A stretch of DNA of 64,000 nt. Source: Mycolicibacterium porcinum. Its GTDB lineage: Bacteria > Actinomycetota > Actinomycetes > Mycobacteriales > Mycobacteriaceae. Where the stretch lies: the NCBI GenBank assembly GCA_002086835.1, contig MVIG01000001.1, forward strand, positions 434,001-498,000, given 5' to 3'. This document shows positions 52,013 to 59,547 of the stretch, in pieces. The notes below the pieces were generated by a model that was given only the letters and a program-made list of their open reading frames with translations, was not told the origin of the DNA and ran no database searches. A program made the translations under genes and the position numbers. Position 1 is the stretch's first letter. Each line of letters begins with the position of its first letter.

Positions 52013-52363
52013 ATGGAGACGAGTGTGAAGCTGTTTGCCGTTGCCGCGACCACGGTGGAATTGCCGCAGCCGCAGCCCAAGCCGACGAGCGTCAGCGGTC
52101 AGCTGGAATCCTCGCTGGAAGTCTGGGCCGACGCGGTGACCGACACCGGGGTGTGGGAATGCGATCCGGGTGAGTTCACGGCAGACCGGTCCGGTGCGAC
52201 CGAGGTGTGCCACATCATCTCGGGCTCCGGCCGGGTTGTCGGGGAGGACGGAACGAGTGCCGACATCGGGCCCGGCACGCTGCTGGTGCTGCCCCGGGGC
52301 TGGCGAGGAACGTGGTTCGTCAAAGAGACGATCCGCAAGACTTACGTGATGGTGGGTGCCTAG
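52013..52363 (+). CDS. Cupin_3 (DUF861) domain protein
   Basis: A 116-residue single-domain cupin of the DUF861/EutQ-like group: GVWECDPGEFTADRSGATEVCHIISGSGRVV and ADIGPGTLLVLPRGWRGTWFVKETIRKTYVMV. Proteins of this kind often sit at the end of polyamine oxidase clusters and may bind a metal or product. The start is either ATG 52013, three bases after the oxidase stop, or GTG 52025, which has GGAGACG at better spacing. It is the last gene of the block; the stop lies inside a hairpin. Confidence 0.83.
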   Translation: METSVKLFAVAATTVELPQPQPKPTSVSGQLESSLEVWADAVTDTGVWECDPGEFTADRSGATEVCHIISGSGRVVGEDGTSADIGPGTLLVLPRGWRGTWFVKETIRKTYVMVGA

Positions 52364-52388
52364 GGCGTCGCGTGTTCGATCCGCCCTA
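52361..52388. terminator. Hairpin overlapping the cupin stop codon
   Basis: Perfect 7-bp arms TAGGGCG (52361-52367, containing the TAG stop) and CGCCCTA (52382-52388) with a 14-base loop, between the cupin gene and sigJ. It probably separates the polyamine operon from sigJ. Confidence 0.6.
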
Positions 52389-52398
52389 AACTGGGGCC

Positions 52399-53307
52399 AT
52401 GACCGCGAGCGCTCGGGTCGGCGAGTTCGAGGAGCTGCGGCCGCATCTGCTGGCTGTGGCCTACCGGCTCACGGGGACCTTCGCCGACGCCGAGGACATC
52501 GTCCAGGATGCGTGGATCCGCTGGGAATCCAACCAGACCACGATCGCTGACCTGCGGGCCTGGCTGACCACCGTGGTGAGCCGGCTCGGCCTGGACCGCT
52601 TGCGCTCCGCAGCCCACCGGCGCGAGGCCTACTACGGGGAATGGCTGCCAGAGCCCGTCGTCACCGGACTCGACACGAACGACCCCCTCAACGCGGTGGT
52701 GGCGGGGGAGGACGCCCGGTTCGCGGCGATGGTGGTGTTGGAACGGCTCACCCCCGATCAGCGGGTGGCCTTCGTGTTGCACGACGGGTTCGGCGTGCCG
52801 TTCACCGAGATCGCCGGTGTGCTCGGGGTCAGCGACGCATCGGCCCGCCAGCTGGCCTCGCGGGCCCGCCGTGCGGTCGCCGACAATCCGCCGCCGTCGT
52901 CACCCGATGATTTGCACAACCAGGTTGCCGGTGAGTTGATGGCCGCGCTGGCATCTGGGGAGCTCGAAGCCGTCGTGCGGTTGCTGCATCCCGACGTCAC
53001 CTTCACCGGCGATTCGAACCGGCGGGCCCCGACCGCCGCCCGCGTCATCCACGGTCCGGACAAGGTGGCCCGGTTCATCCTGGGGCTGTCCCACAAGTAC
53101 GGCCCGAATTGGTTGGCGGGCAGTCAGTTCGCGCTTGTCAACGGCCAGCTGGGTGTGTACACGACGGGCGCGCCCGCCGGTGGCGGCTATCCCGAGATGA
53201 TGCCCCGGGTCACGATCTTCACCGTTCGGGACGGTTTGGTCTGCGCCGTGTGGGATATCGCCAATCCCGACAAATTCACCGGATCCCCGCTGAGAGGTGC
53301 ACAGTGA
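52399..53307 (+). CDS. sigJ: ECF41 family RNA polymerase sigma factor SigJ
   Basis: A 302-residue ECF sigma factor. Sigma2 (~10-75: LLAVAYRLTGTFADAEDIVQ, DAWIRWES) and sigma4 (~105-165: RLTPDQRVAFVLHDGFGVPF, EIAGVLGVSDASARQLASRA) are followed by a fused SnoaL-like domain (~175-302). The ECF41 hallmarks WLPEP (82-86) and NPDKF (289-293) are present; the C-terminal domain of this group replaces an anti-sigma factor. The location corresponds to M. tuberculosis SigJ (Rv3328c) next to the Rv3329-type aminotransferase. A matching promoter precedes the AhpD-like gene at 55306. ATG 52399 with GGGG upstream. Confidence 0.93.
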   Translation: MTASARVGEFEELRPHLLAVAYRLTGTFADAEDIVQDAWIRWESNQTTIADLRAWLTTVVSRLGLDRLRSAAHRREAYYGEWLPEPVVTGLDTNDPLNAVVAGEDARFAAMVVLERLTPDQRVAFVLHDGFGVPFTEIAGVLGVSDASARQLASRARRAVADNPPPSSPDDLHNQVAGELMAALASGELEAVVRLLHPDVTFTGDSNRRAPTAARVIHGPDKVARFILGLSHKYGPNWLAGSQFALVNGQLGVYTTGAPAGGGYPEMMPRVTIFTVRDGLVCAVWDIANPDKFTGSPLRGAQ

Positions 53308-53801
53308 TGCCGAACGAGCACGGGACACTGGCCCACACGTTCAGCCGGATGATGTTCCGCGGCATGGACAAGATGCGGCACCGCGACGCCTTCGACATCG
53401 GTTCGCCGACCGGCTCGGACTTCACCGGGTTCGACGAGTACCGCCAGATCGTGTTGGTGACGTTCAAGAAATCGGGCGAGGCGATGCCCAGCCCGGTCAA
53501 CCACGGCGTAGCCGGCGGCAAGATCTATGTGCGCACGGATCCGTCGACCGGGAAGGTCAAGCGGATCCGCAACAACCCGAAAGTCCTTGTGGTGGCGAGC
53601 AATCTGCGCGGCAAGCCCACCGGACCCGTCGTTGCCGGCGTGGCACGCATTCTCCCCGAGGCCGAACACGCGCACGCCGACGCCGTGATCGCCGCCAACT
53701 GGAGTGCCCCGATGAAGGTGTTCGAGCGCAGCCTCGACTACGGCAGCCAACTGGCCGGGATACCAACGGCTTACATCGAGATCACGCCTGCCCAGGTGTG
53801 A
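53307..53801 (+). CDS. PPOX-class F420-dependent oxidoreductase-like protein
   Basis: A 164-residue flavin/deazaflavin-reductase split-barrel protein (pyridoxamine oxidase-like). It shows the core strands YRQIVLVTFKKSGEAMPSPV, GGKIYVRTDPSTGKVKRIRN and NPKVLVVASNLRGKPTG. The Lys-Arg pair in VKRIRNNP is typical of F420-binding members that act on small ligands. The ATG at 53307 overlaps the sigJ stop (TGATG), with GAGAGG upstream, so it is co-translated with sigJ. Its substrate is unknown; only three bases separate it from the convergent reductase gene. Confidence 0.85.
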   Translation: MPNEHGTLAHTFSRMMFRGMDKMRHRDAFDIGSPTGSDFTGFDEYRQIVLVTFKKSGEAMPSPVNHGVAGGKIYVRTDPSTGKVKRIRNNPKVLVVASNLRGKPTGPVVAGVARILPEAEHAHADAVIAANWSAPMKVFERSLDYGSQLAGIPTAYIEITPAQV

Positions 53802-53804
53802 CGC

Positions 53805-54629
53805 TCACAGGACGTAGGGGATCAGCGCCTTGCGGTCGGTGGGGTACTCGGGGAACTTCTCCTGGTACCAGCTGTGGGTGCCCAGCGCCCGGGGGATCAG
53901 ATTGCCCGCGGTGATCAGCAGGATGGCGACGCCGGGCAAGGCCCAGGTCAGCACTGCGAAACCGGACCAGGCGATGATCTCGCCCAGATAAGCCGGGCTG
54001 GTGACGAACCGGAACCCGCCGCCGAACGGGATCCGGTATTCGGCGGATGAGCCGCTTGCGCGAAGACCAGATGCAGATGCACCGGGATTCTTCTTGTCCC
54101 GCAGGTTCCGCACGATCGATTCGGAGTTGACCAGCAGCGCGAATCCGCACAGGTAGATCAGCAGCCCGACCAGGAACCTCGGGTCGGTCAACCACGCGGT
54201 GGTGTATTGCCCGAAGAAGTCGTGGCTGAACAGGGTTCCGTTGAGGTAGCCGTGCATGGATGTGACGAGCATGCCCATCACGATCACCGACACGTTGAAG
54301 GTGCCGCGCTTGCCGGGCGCCTGGCGGATCGCCAGCGGGAAGAACCAGCCCCGGTTGGCGTAGTGCAGCAGCCAGATTGCGGCCAGCACCAGGGAGGTCG
54401 GGTCGAATCGATGCGGCCCGGCCAGGTAGCTGATCAAGAACACCACCGTCGCGGGGATCTCCATCAGCCACCAGCCGAGCTTCGGGTTGAGGTTCAAGCC
54501 GAGTTTCGTCGTCGAGAACCGCCCGTAGGAGCTCTGTGCGAAGAAGCCGCCGATGATCACGAAGGCGGCGAACGCGAATGCCGCGGTCAGCACGGTGTCG
54601 TAGAACGTGTTGCCGGTGTACCAGTGCAT
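53805..54629 (-). CDS. Steroid 5-alpha-reductase family membrane protein
   Basis: A 274-residue integral membrane protein with about six helices and the C-terminal 3-oxo-5-alpha-steroid 4-dehydrogenase domain: FGGGFRFVTSPAYLGEIIAW, NLIPRALGTHSWYQEKFPEY, the NADPH-binding block of this family. The N-terminal half holds LHYANRGWFFPLAIR, also conserved. It should reduce the delta-4 double bond of a 3-keto steroid or a similar enone lipid. The start is ATG 54629 with GAGGAAA upstream. A KstR-type operator lies 51 bp upstream, which fits a steroid role. Confidence 0.88.
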   Translation of the reverse strand: MHWYTGNTFYDTVLTAAFAFAAFVIIGGFFAQSSYGRFSTTKLGLNLNPKLGWWLMEIPATVVFLISYLAGPHRFDPTSLVLAAIWLLHYANRGWFFPLAIRQAPGKRGTFNVSVIVMGMLVTSMHGYLNGTLFSHDFFGQYTTAWLTDPRFLVGLLIYLCGFALLVNSESIVRNLRDKKNPGASASGLRASGSSAEYRIPFGGGFRFVTSPAYLGEIIAWSGFAVLTWALPGVAILLITAGNLIPRALGTHSWYQEKFPEYPTDRKALIPYVL

Positions 54630-54679
54630 GGGCGTTTCCTCGCTGAGCAGGTGGTTCCAGCGGCTGTAGCCGCCTTTTC

Positions 54680-54693
54680 TGTAACGTGTTCTA
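54680..54693. promoter_or_regulatory. KstR-type operator upstream of the 5-alpha-reductase gene
   Basis: The minus strand reads TAGAACACGTTACA, matching the KstR consensus TnnAACnnGTTnnA at all fixed positions. It is 51 bp upstream of the reductase ATG, a normal operator position. KstR is the cholesterol-responsive TetR repressor of mycobacteria. Confidence 0.7.
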
Positions 54694-54724
54694 CCACCTG
54701 GCCGCATCGCGATGCGCCTCGGGA

Positions 54725-55306
54725 TCACTCAGCCCATGGAACGCGGCACGCATCTCCGGAGTTGAAGCCCTGCTCGGTGATGCCCAGCGCCGAGTACATC
54801 CGCGACCGCATGTTCTCCACCCCGATCTGATAGGTCAGCTCGATCACGCCGTCGTCGCCGAAGCGTTCGCGCAGATCGGCCACCTGCTCGTCGGTGACGT
54901 TGTGCGGGTCGGTGGTCATCGCGTCGGCATAGGCGATCGCGGCGCGCTCGTCCTCGGTGAACAGCGGCGAGGTGGCGTAGTCGTCGATCGACTTGAGCCG
55001 CTCCACGTCCAGGTTTTCCAGTCGCATCAGCATCGAGCCGAAGTCGACGCACCACGAGCAGCCGACGGTCCGGGCGGTCCAGAACACCGCGAGCTCGCGG
55101 ACCGTGGCCGGCAGTTTCTTGGAGCCGCCCTGCAACAGCATCTCGTGGACACCGTTGGCGACCAGCAGTCGCGGATGGTTCGCGGCCACGGCGAACGGCT
55201 CGGGCACCTCACCGAATTCGCGCTTGGCGTACCAGTACATGGCGCGAGTCAGCAGGCCGGCTTGCTTGGGGGTGACAGCGGGGATTCGTGTCTTGGTCTC
55301 GGTCAT
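54725..55306 (-). CDS. Carboxymuconolactone decarboxylase/AhpD-like protein, ECF41 partner
   Basis: A 193-residue CMD-family protein with the AhpD-type redox pair Cys83 and Cys86 in VGCSWCVDFGSM and the downstream helix LTYQIGVENMRSRMYSALG. Such proteins are alkylhydroperoxidase-like or decarboxylase-fold; in many bacteria a CMD protein is the genomic partner and target of ECF41 sigma factors. The ATG at 55306 is eight bases after the CGTC of an ECF41 promoter, so the mRNA is probably leaderless. The partner sigma gene is about 2 kb away on the other strand. Confidence 0.9.
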   Translation of the reverse strand: MTETKTRIPAVTPKQAGLLTRAMYWYAKREFGEVPEPFAVAANHPRLLVANGVHEMLLQGGSKKLPATVRELAVFWTARTVGCSWCVDFGSMLMRLENLDVERLKSIDDYATSPLFTEDERAAIAYADAMTTDPHNVTDEQVADLRERFGDDGVIELTYQIGVENMRSRMYSALGITEQGFNSGDACRVPWAE

Positions 55307-55314
55307 ATGGGTTA

Positions 55315-55341
55315 GACGAGGTAGCCCCGCGATGTGTGACA
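55315..55341 (-). promoter_or_regulatory. ECF41 (SigJ) promoter
   Basis: The minus strand reads TGTCACA (55341-55335), 16 bases, then CGTC (55318-55315). This equals the published ECF41 consensus TGTCACA-N16-CGTC. Transcription would start at or next to the ATG at 55306. Confidence 0.85.
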
Positions 55342-55355
55342 GACGGGGTGAGAAT

Positions 55356-55437
55356 GCGTAGCGGGCGTCGACTCTGCGCTCAGATCGCAGTTTCACTCGA
55401 AAACACGATCTGGCCGCAGTGTCGACGCCCGCTACGC
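55356..55437. terminator. Long imperfect hairpin downstream of sdhB
   Basis: Perfect outer 17-bp arms (55356-55372 and 55421-55437, GCGTAGCGGGCGTCGAC and complement) continue with 12 of 15 pairs (TCTGCGCTCAGATCG against its partner), leaving an 18-base loop. It lies between sdhB and the AhpD-like gene. It likely terminates sdh transcription and shares its inner core with the repeat at 26011-26043. Confidence 0.75.
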
Positions 55438-55454
55438 AGTGTCGGCAAGAAGAT

Positions 55455-56240
55455 CTAGCGCGCGAACATCAAAGCGCGCTTGACCTCCTGGATCGCCTGG
55501 GTCACCTGGATGCCACGCGGGCAGGCCTCGGTGCAGTTGAAGGTGGTGCGGCAGCGCCACACACCGTCGACCTCGTTGAGGATGTCCAGCCGCTCGGCGG
55601 CCGCCTCGTCGCGCGAATCGAAGATGAACCGGTGCGCGTTGACGATCGCGGCGGGGCCGAAGTACGAGCCCTCGCTCCAGTACACCGGGCACGACGTGGT
55701 GCAGCACGCGCACAGGATGCACTTGGTGGTGTCGTCGTAGCGGGCCCGGTCGGTGGCGCTCTGGATGCGCTCCTTGGTGGGCGGGTTGCCGCTGGTGATC
55801 AGGTACGGCTTGACGGCACGGTAGGCGTCGAAGAACGGCTCCATGTCCACCACGAGGTCCTTCTCCACCGGCAGGCCGCGGATCGGCTCGATGGTGATGG
55901 TCAGCTGCTTGCCCGGCTTCTTGGGTAGCAGATCGCGCATCAGCACCTTGCAGGCCAGCCGGTTGACACCGTTGATCCGCATCGCGTCCGAGCCGCACAC
56001 ACCGTGGGCGCAGGAGCGCCGGAAGGTCAGCGTGCCGTCCAGGTAGCCCTTTACGTAGAGCAGCAGGTTCAGCAGCCGGTCCGACGGCAGGCAGGGAACC
56101 CGGAAGCTCTGCCAGCCCGCGGCGTCCGGGTTCTCGGGGTTGAACCGGGCGATCTTCAGGGTGACCATCACCGCGCCCTCGGGCACCGGGGGCAGTGGCG
56201 GGTCGCCGGCTTCTGGCTTGTCGATGACAGGTGCACTCAT
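55455..56240 (-). CDS. sdhB: Succinate dehydrogenase iron-sulfur subunit SdhB
   Basis: A 261-residue electron-transfer subunit. The [2Fe-2S] ligands are in SCAHGVCGSDAM (Cys77, Cys82, with Asp in place of the third Cys, as in E. coli) and Cys97. The [4Fe-4S] and [3Fe-4S] motifs are CILCACCTTSCP and CRTTFNCTEACPRGI. It links the flavoprotein to quinone reduction in complex II. ATG 56240, two bases after the sdhA stop. Last gene of sdhCDAB. Confidence 0.96.
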   Translation of the reverse strand: MSAPVIDKPEAGDPPLPPVPEGAVMVTLKIARFNPENPDAAGWQSFRVPCLPSDRLLNLLLYVKGYLDGTLTFRRSCAHGVCGSDAMRINGVNRLACKVLMRDLLPKKPGKQLTITIEPIRGLPVEKDLVVDMEPFFDAYRAVKPYLITSGNPPTKERIQSATDRARYDDTTKCILCACCTTSCPVYWSEGSYFGPAAIVNAHRFIFDSRDEAAAERLDILNEVDGVWRCRTTFNCTEACPRGIQVTQAIQEVKRALMFAR

Positions 56241-56242
56241 GA

Positions 56243-57997
56243 TCAGTACTTCCGTTCCATCGGCTCGTAGCGAGTCTGCACCACGGGCTTGTAGTCCAGC
56301 CGGATGTCGGCCAGCAGCCCGGGGCCTTCCTTGTACGCCATGGTGTGGCGCATGTAGTTGGTGTCGTCGCGGTCGGGGTAATCCTCACGCGCATGGCCGC
56401 CGCGGGACTCTTTGCGGTTCAGCGCGCCGACCACGGTCACCTCGGCCAGCTCCAGCAGGAAGCCCAGCTCGATGGCCTCGAGCAGGTCGCTGTTGTAGCG
56501 CTTGCCCTTGTCGTGCACCGTGATTCGGCTGTACCGCTCCTTGAGGGCGTGGATGTCGGTCAGCGCCTGCTTGAGCGTCTCCTCGGTGCGGAACACCGCG
56601 GCGTTGTTGTCCATCGACTGCTGCAGCGCGGTGCGGATGTCGGCGACGCGCTCGTTGCCGTGCTCGGACAGGATGTCGCCGACCCAGCCGACCACCATGT
56701 CGGCCGGGTTCTCCGGCATGTCGACGTGGTTGTGGTTGGCGGCGTACTCGGCCGCGGCGATACCGGCGCGACGGCCGAACACGTTGATGTCCAGCAGCGA
56801 GTTGGTGCCCAGACGGTTGGCGCCGTGCACCGACACACAGGCGCACTCACCGGCGGCGTACAGGCCGGGGATGACGTTGGTGTTGTCGCGCAGCACCTGG
56901 CCGTGGACCGTGGTGGGGATGCCGCCCATGACGTAGTGGCAGGTCGGGTAGACCGGCACCAGTTCCTTGACCGGGTCCACACCCAGGTAGGTGCGGGCGA
57001 ACTCGGTGATGTCGGGAAGCTTGGCCTCCAGCACGTCCTCGCCGAGGTGCCGCACGTCGATGTAGACGTAGTCCTTGTTCGGTCCGGCGCCGCGGCCTTC
57101 GAGCACTTCCAGCACCATCGACCGGGCGACGATGTCGCGCGGCGCGAGGTCGACGATGGTCGGCGCGTAGCGCTCCATGAACCGCTCGCCCTCGCCGTTG
57201 AGCAGACGACCGCCCTCACCGCGCACGGCTTCGGAGATCAGGATGCCCAGGCCGGCCAGGCCTGTCGGGTGGAACTGGTGGAACTCCATGTCTTCCAAGG
57301 GAAGTCCCTTGCGGAAGATGATGCCAAGGCCGTCACCGGTCAGGGTGTGGGCGTTCGAGGTGGTCTTGTACATCCGGCCCGAACCGCCGGTGGCGAAGAC
57401 GATCGCCTTGGCGTGGAAGATGTGGATGTCGCCGGTCGCCAGCTCGTAGGCGATGACGCCGGTGGCCACCGGGCCGGCGGGGGTCTCCGTCAGCGCGATG
57501 TCGAGCGCGTAGAACTCGTTGAAGAACTCCACGTCGTGCTTGACGCAGTTTTGGTACAGCGTCTGCAGGATCATGTGGCCGGTGCGGTCGGCGGCGTAAC
57601 AGGCCCGGCGCACCGGGGCCTTGCCGTGGTCGCGGGTGTGGCCGCCGAAGCGACGCTGGTCGATGCGGCCCTCGGGCGTCCGGTTGAACGGCATGCCCAT
57701 CTTCTCGAGGTCGAGCACCGCGTCGATGGCCTCTTTGGCCATGATCTCGACGGCGTCCTGGTCAGCGAGGTAGTCGCCACCCTTGACGGTGTCGAAGGTG
57801 TGCCACTCCCAGTTGTCCTCTTCGACGTTGGCCAGTGCGGCGCACATGCCGCCCTGGGCCGCACCGGTGTGCGAGCGCGTCGGGTACAGCTTGGTCAGGA
57901 CGGCGGTACGGACGCGCGGACCGGCCTCGACGGCAGCGCGCATACCTGCGCCGCCGGCGCCGACGATGACGACGTCGTAGCGGTGTTCCTGAATCAT
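56243..57997 (-). CDS. sdhA: Succinate dehydrogenase flavoprotein subunit SdhA
   Basis: A 584-residue catalytic subunit oxidising succinate to fumarate. The FAD motif is DVVIVGAGGAGMRAAVEAG, and the covalent-FAD His43 lies in YPTRSHTGAAQGG. Substrate residues are in FHQFHPTGLAGLGILISEAV and RRFGGHTRDHGKAPVRR, and the HGANRLGTNSLLDINVFGRR segment is intact. ATG 57997, three bases after sdhD. This is the Sdh2-type operon (Rv3316-Rv3319 order C-D-A-B). Confidence 0.97.
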   Translation of the reverse strand: MIQEHRYDVVIVGAGGAGMRAAVEAGPRVRTAVLTKLYPTRSHTGAAQGGMCAALANVEEDNWEWHTFDTVKGGDYLADQDAVEIMAKEAIDAVLDLEKMGMPFNRTPEGRIDQRRFGGHTRDHGKAPVRRACYAADRTGHMILQTLYQNCVKHDVEFFNEFYALDIALTETPAGPVATGVIAYELATGDIHIFHAKAIVFATGGSGRMYKTTSNAHTLTGDGLGIIFRKGLPLEDMEFHQFHPTGLAGLGILISEAVRGEGGRLLNGEGERFMERYAPTIVDLAPRDIVARSMVLEVLEGRGAGPNKDYVYIDVRHLGEDVLEAKLPDITEFARTYLGVDPVKELVPVYPTCHYVMGGIPTTVHGQVLRDNTNVIPGLYAAGECACVSVHGANRLGTNSLLDINVFGRRAGIAAAEYAANHNHVDMPENPADMVVGWVGDILSEHGNERVADIRTALQQSMDNNAAVFRTEETLKQALTDIHALKERYSRITVHDKGKRYNSDLLEAIELGFLLELAEVTVVGALNRKESRGGHAREDYPDRDDTNYMRHTMAYKEGPGLLADIRLDYKPVVQTRYEPMERKY

Positions 57998-58000
57998 TGG

Positions 58001-58474
58001 TTAACCCCCAATATTCGGGTCGAAGGTGACCAGGACATAGGTACCCAGAACCAACGTGAACCCTGTCGCCAGCAGCAGCAGCGAATTCAGGTAGAACTTC
58101 GTGACGTTCTTACGGGCGTAGTCACCGATGATGGTGCGCAGGCCGTTGGCCCCGTGGATCATCGCGAGCCACAGCAGGGCCATGTCCCAGATCTGCCAGA
58201 ACGGGGAGGCCCAGCGCTGTGCGACGTAGTTGAAGTCGATGCGGTACACGCCGTCCTGCCACATCAGCATGATGAACAGGTGGCCGAGCGCCAGGAACAC
58301 CAGCGCCAGACCCGAGAACCGCATGAATAGCCAGGCGTACTTCTCGAAGTACGGAATGCCGCGGGGACGACGAGGGGCGCGCGGGTGGTCCAGCGCGGCC
58401 GGCCGGTCGTGCTCGCGTTCCATCACCGGTGCCGGACGGCCCAACCGCGACTCGCCCGCTCCTGGCGCGCTCAC
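58001..58474 (-). CDS. sdhD: Succinate dehydrogenase membrane subunit SdhD
   Basis: A 157-residue membrane anchor with three helices (FMRFSGLALVFLALGHLFIM, IWDMALLWLAMIHGANGLR, LNSLLLLATGFTLVLGTYVL) and conserved heme/quinone-region residues (GHLFIM, HGANGLR). The start is GTG 58474, overlapping the sdhC stop (GTGA), with GGAGCGG six bases upstream. It has a ~40-residue basic N-terminal extension before TM1. Confidence 0.93.
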   Translation of the reverse strand: MSAPGAGESRLGRPAPVMEREHDRPAALDHPRAPRRPRGIPYFEKYAWLFMRFSGLALVFLALGHLFIMLMWQDGVYRIDFNYVAQRWASPFWQIWDMALLWLAMIHGANGLRTIIGDYARKNVTKFYLNSLLLLATGFTLVLGTYVLVTFDPNIGG

Positions 58475-58887
58475 AGGAACCGCTCCGTCATGTGCATACC
58501 GAGAACTCCTAGTGCTGCGATGAGGACGACGGCAAAGACACCGACGGCGACCGCGAGCATCTGCCGCTGGTAGCGGGGACCCTGCTGCCAGAAGTCGATG
58601 AGGATCACCCGGATGCCGTTCAGTGCGTGGAAGAGCACCGCGGCGACCAGGCCCATTTCCATCAGACCGACGATGGGCGTCTTGTAGGTCTCGATGACCT
58701 CGTTGTAGGCCTGCGGGCTCACCCGGACCAACGCGGTATCGAGGACATGCACGAACAGGAAGAAGAAAATCGTGGCACCGGTAATACGGTGCAACACCCA
58801 GGACCACATTCCCGGATCGCCCTTGTAAAGGGTGCGCCGACGGGTTTTCCTGGGTTGCGGAGCCGACACCTCCGTCTGAGTACTCAT
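58471..58887 (-). CDS. sdhC: Succinate dehydrogenase cytochrome b subunit SdhC
   Basis: A 138-residue cytochrome b556-type subunit: SWVLHRITGATIFFFLFVHV with the heme-side His residues, VGLMEMGLVAAVLFHALNGI (second heme-region His) and a third helix MLAVAVGVFAVVLIAALGVL. The ATG at 58887 has GGAGGGCG upstream; the upstream in-frame ATG at 58905 would read through that site. First gene of sdhCDAB. Confidence 0.94.
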   Translation of the reverse strand: MSTQTEVSAPQPRKTRRRTLYKGDPGMWSWVLHRITGATIFFFLFVHVLDTALVRVSPQAYNEVIETYKTPIVGLMEMGLVAAVLFHALNGIRVILIDFWQQGPRYQRQMLAVAVGVFAVVLIAALGVLGMHMTERFL

Positions 58888-59016
58888 CTCGCCCTCCAAC
58901 GTCATCGGTGGACGTTCGGGACTGCCTGTGTATTAGCCCCAAACCTCGGGGCGACTCTAAACCCATTTGTACTGGCGAAGGAATTACGGTTGAGCCGTTC
59001 TACCTGAAAATCGCGC

Positions 59017-59035
59017 AGAAGTTAGGCTTACCTAT
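59017..59035. promoter_or_regulatory. Weak IdeR-box-like sequence in the sdhC-cdd gap
   Basis: AGAAGTTAGGCTTACCTAT agrees with about 13 of 18 informative positions of the mycobacterial iron box (TTAGGTTAG with its mirrored half). It lies 130 bp upstream of sdhC and 66 bp upstream of cdd. The match is marginal. Confidence 0.2.
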
Positions 59036-59100
59036 CTTACTGCGAGGGTCGGGAATTGGGGTTACGGAATGCATTCAGAACCTATGCCGGAGGTCGTCCC

Positions 59101-59499
59101 GTGACTGTTGTTGTCGACTGGAATCTGCTGCGTAACAAGGCAATCGAGGTGTCGTTCCACGCCTACGCGCCTTATTCGGGATTTTCTGTGGGGGCCGCGG
59201 CTCTGGTCGACGACGGTCGCGTCGTGACCGGATGCAATGTGGAGAATGTCTCATATGGCCTAGGTCTCTGTGCCGAGTGCGCTGTGGCCTGTGCCCTCCA
59301 TTCCGGAGGCGGCGGAAGGCTGCTGGCGCTGTCGTGTGTGGGCCCCGACGGGGGCCTGTTGATGCCCTGCGGACGGTGTCGGCAGGTGTTGCTCGAGCAC
59401 GGTGGCCCCGAGCTGTTGATCGACCATCTCGGCGGTGCACGGCCGCTGCGTGAGCTACTGCCCGACGCCTTCGGGCCCGATGATCTTGAACGCCGGTAA
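59101..59499 (+). CDS. cdd: Cytidine deaminase
   Basis: A 132-residue homotetrameric-type cytidine deaminase converting (deoxy)cytidine to (deoxy)uridine. Zinc ligands and catalytic residues: Cys57 and Glu59 in GLCAECAV, Cys90 and Cys93 in MPCGRCRQVLLEHGGPEL. The substrate loop is GCNVENVSYG. The start is GTG 59101 with GGAGG upstream; an ATG at 59056 is not needed for the domain. It is followed 48 bp later by deoA, another pyrimidine-salvage gene. Confidence 0.95.
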   Translation: MTVVVDWNLLRNKAIEVSFHAYAPYSGFSVGAAALVDDGRVVTGCNVENVSYGLGLCAECAVACALHSGGGGRLLALSCVGPDGGLLMPCGRCRQVLLEHGGPELLIDHLGGARPLRELLPDAFGPDDLERR

Positions 59500-59547
59500 G
59501 TCCAAGTGGTCCAACAACTCCGGGTTACTGGCGAGTAGGTTTACCCC

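Noticed and set aside
56345-58330. 661-codon plus-strand frame opposite sdhA and sdhD
   Set aside because: No domains, skewed Val/Asp/His/Gly content, and it crosses three overlapping sdh genes.
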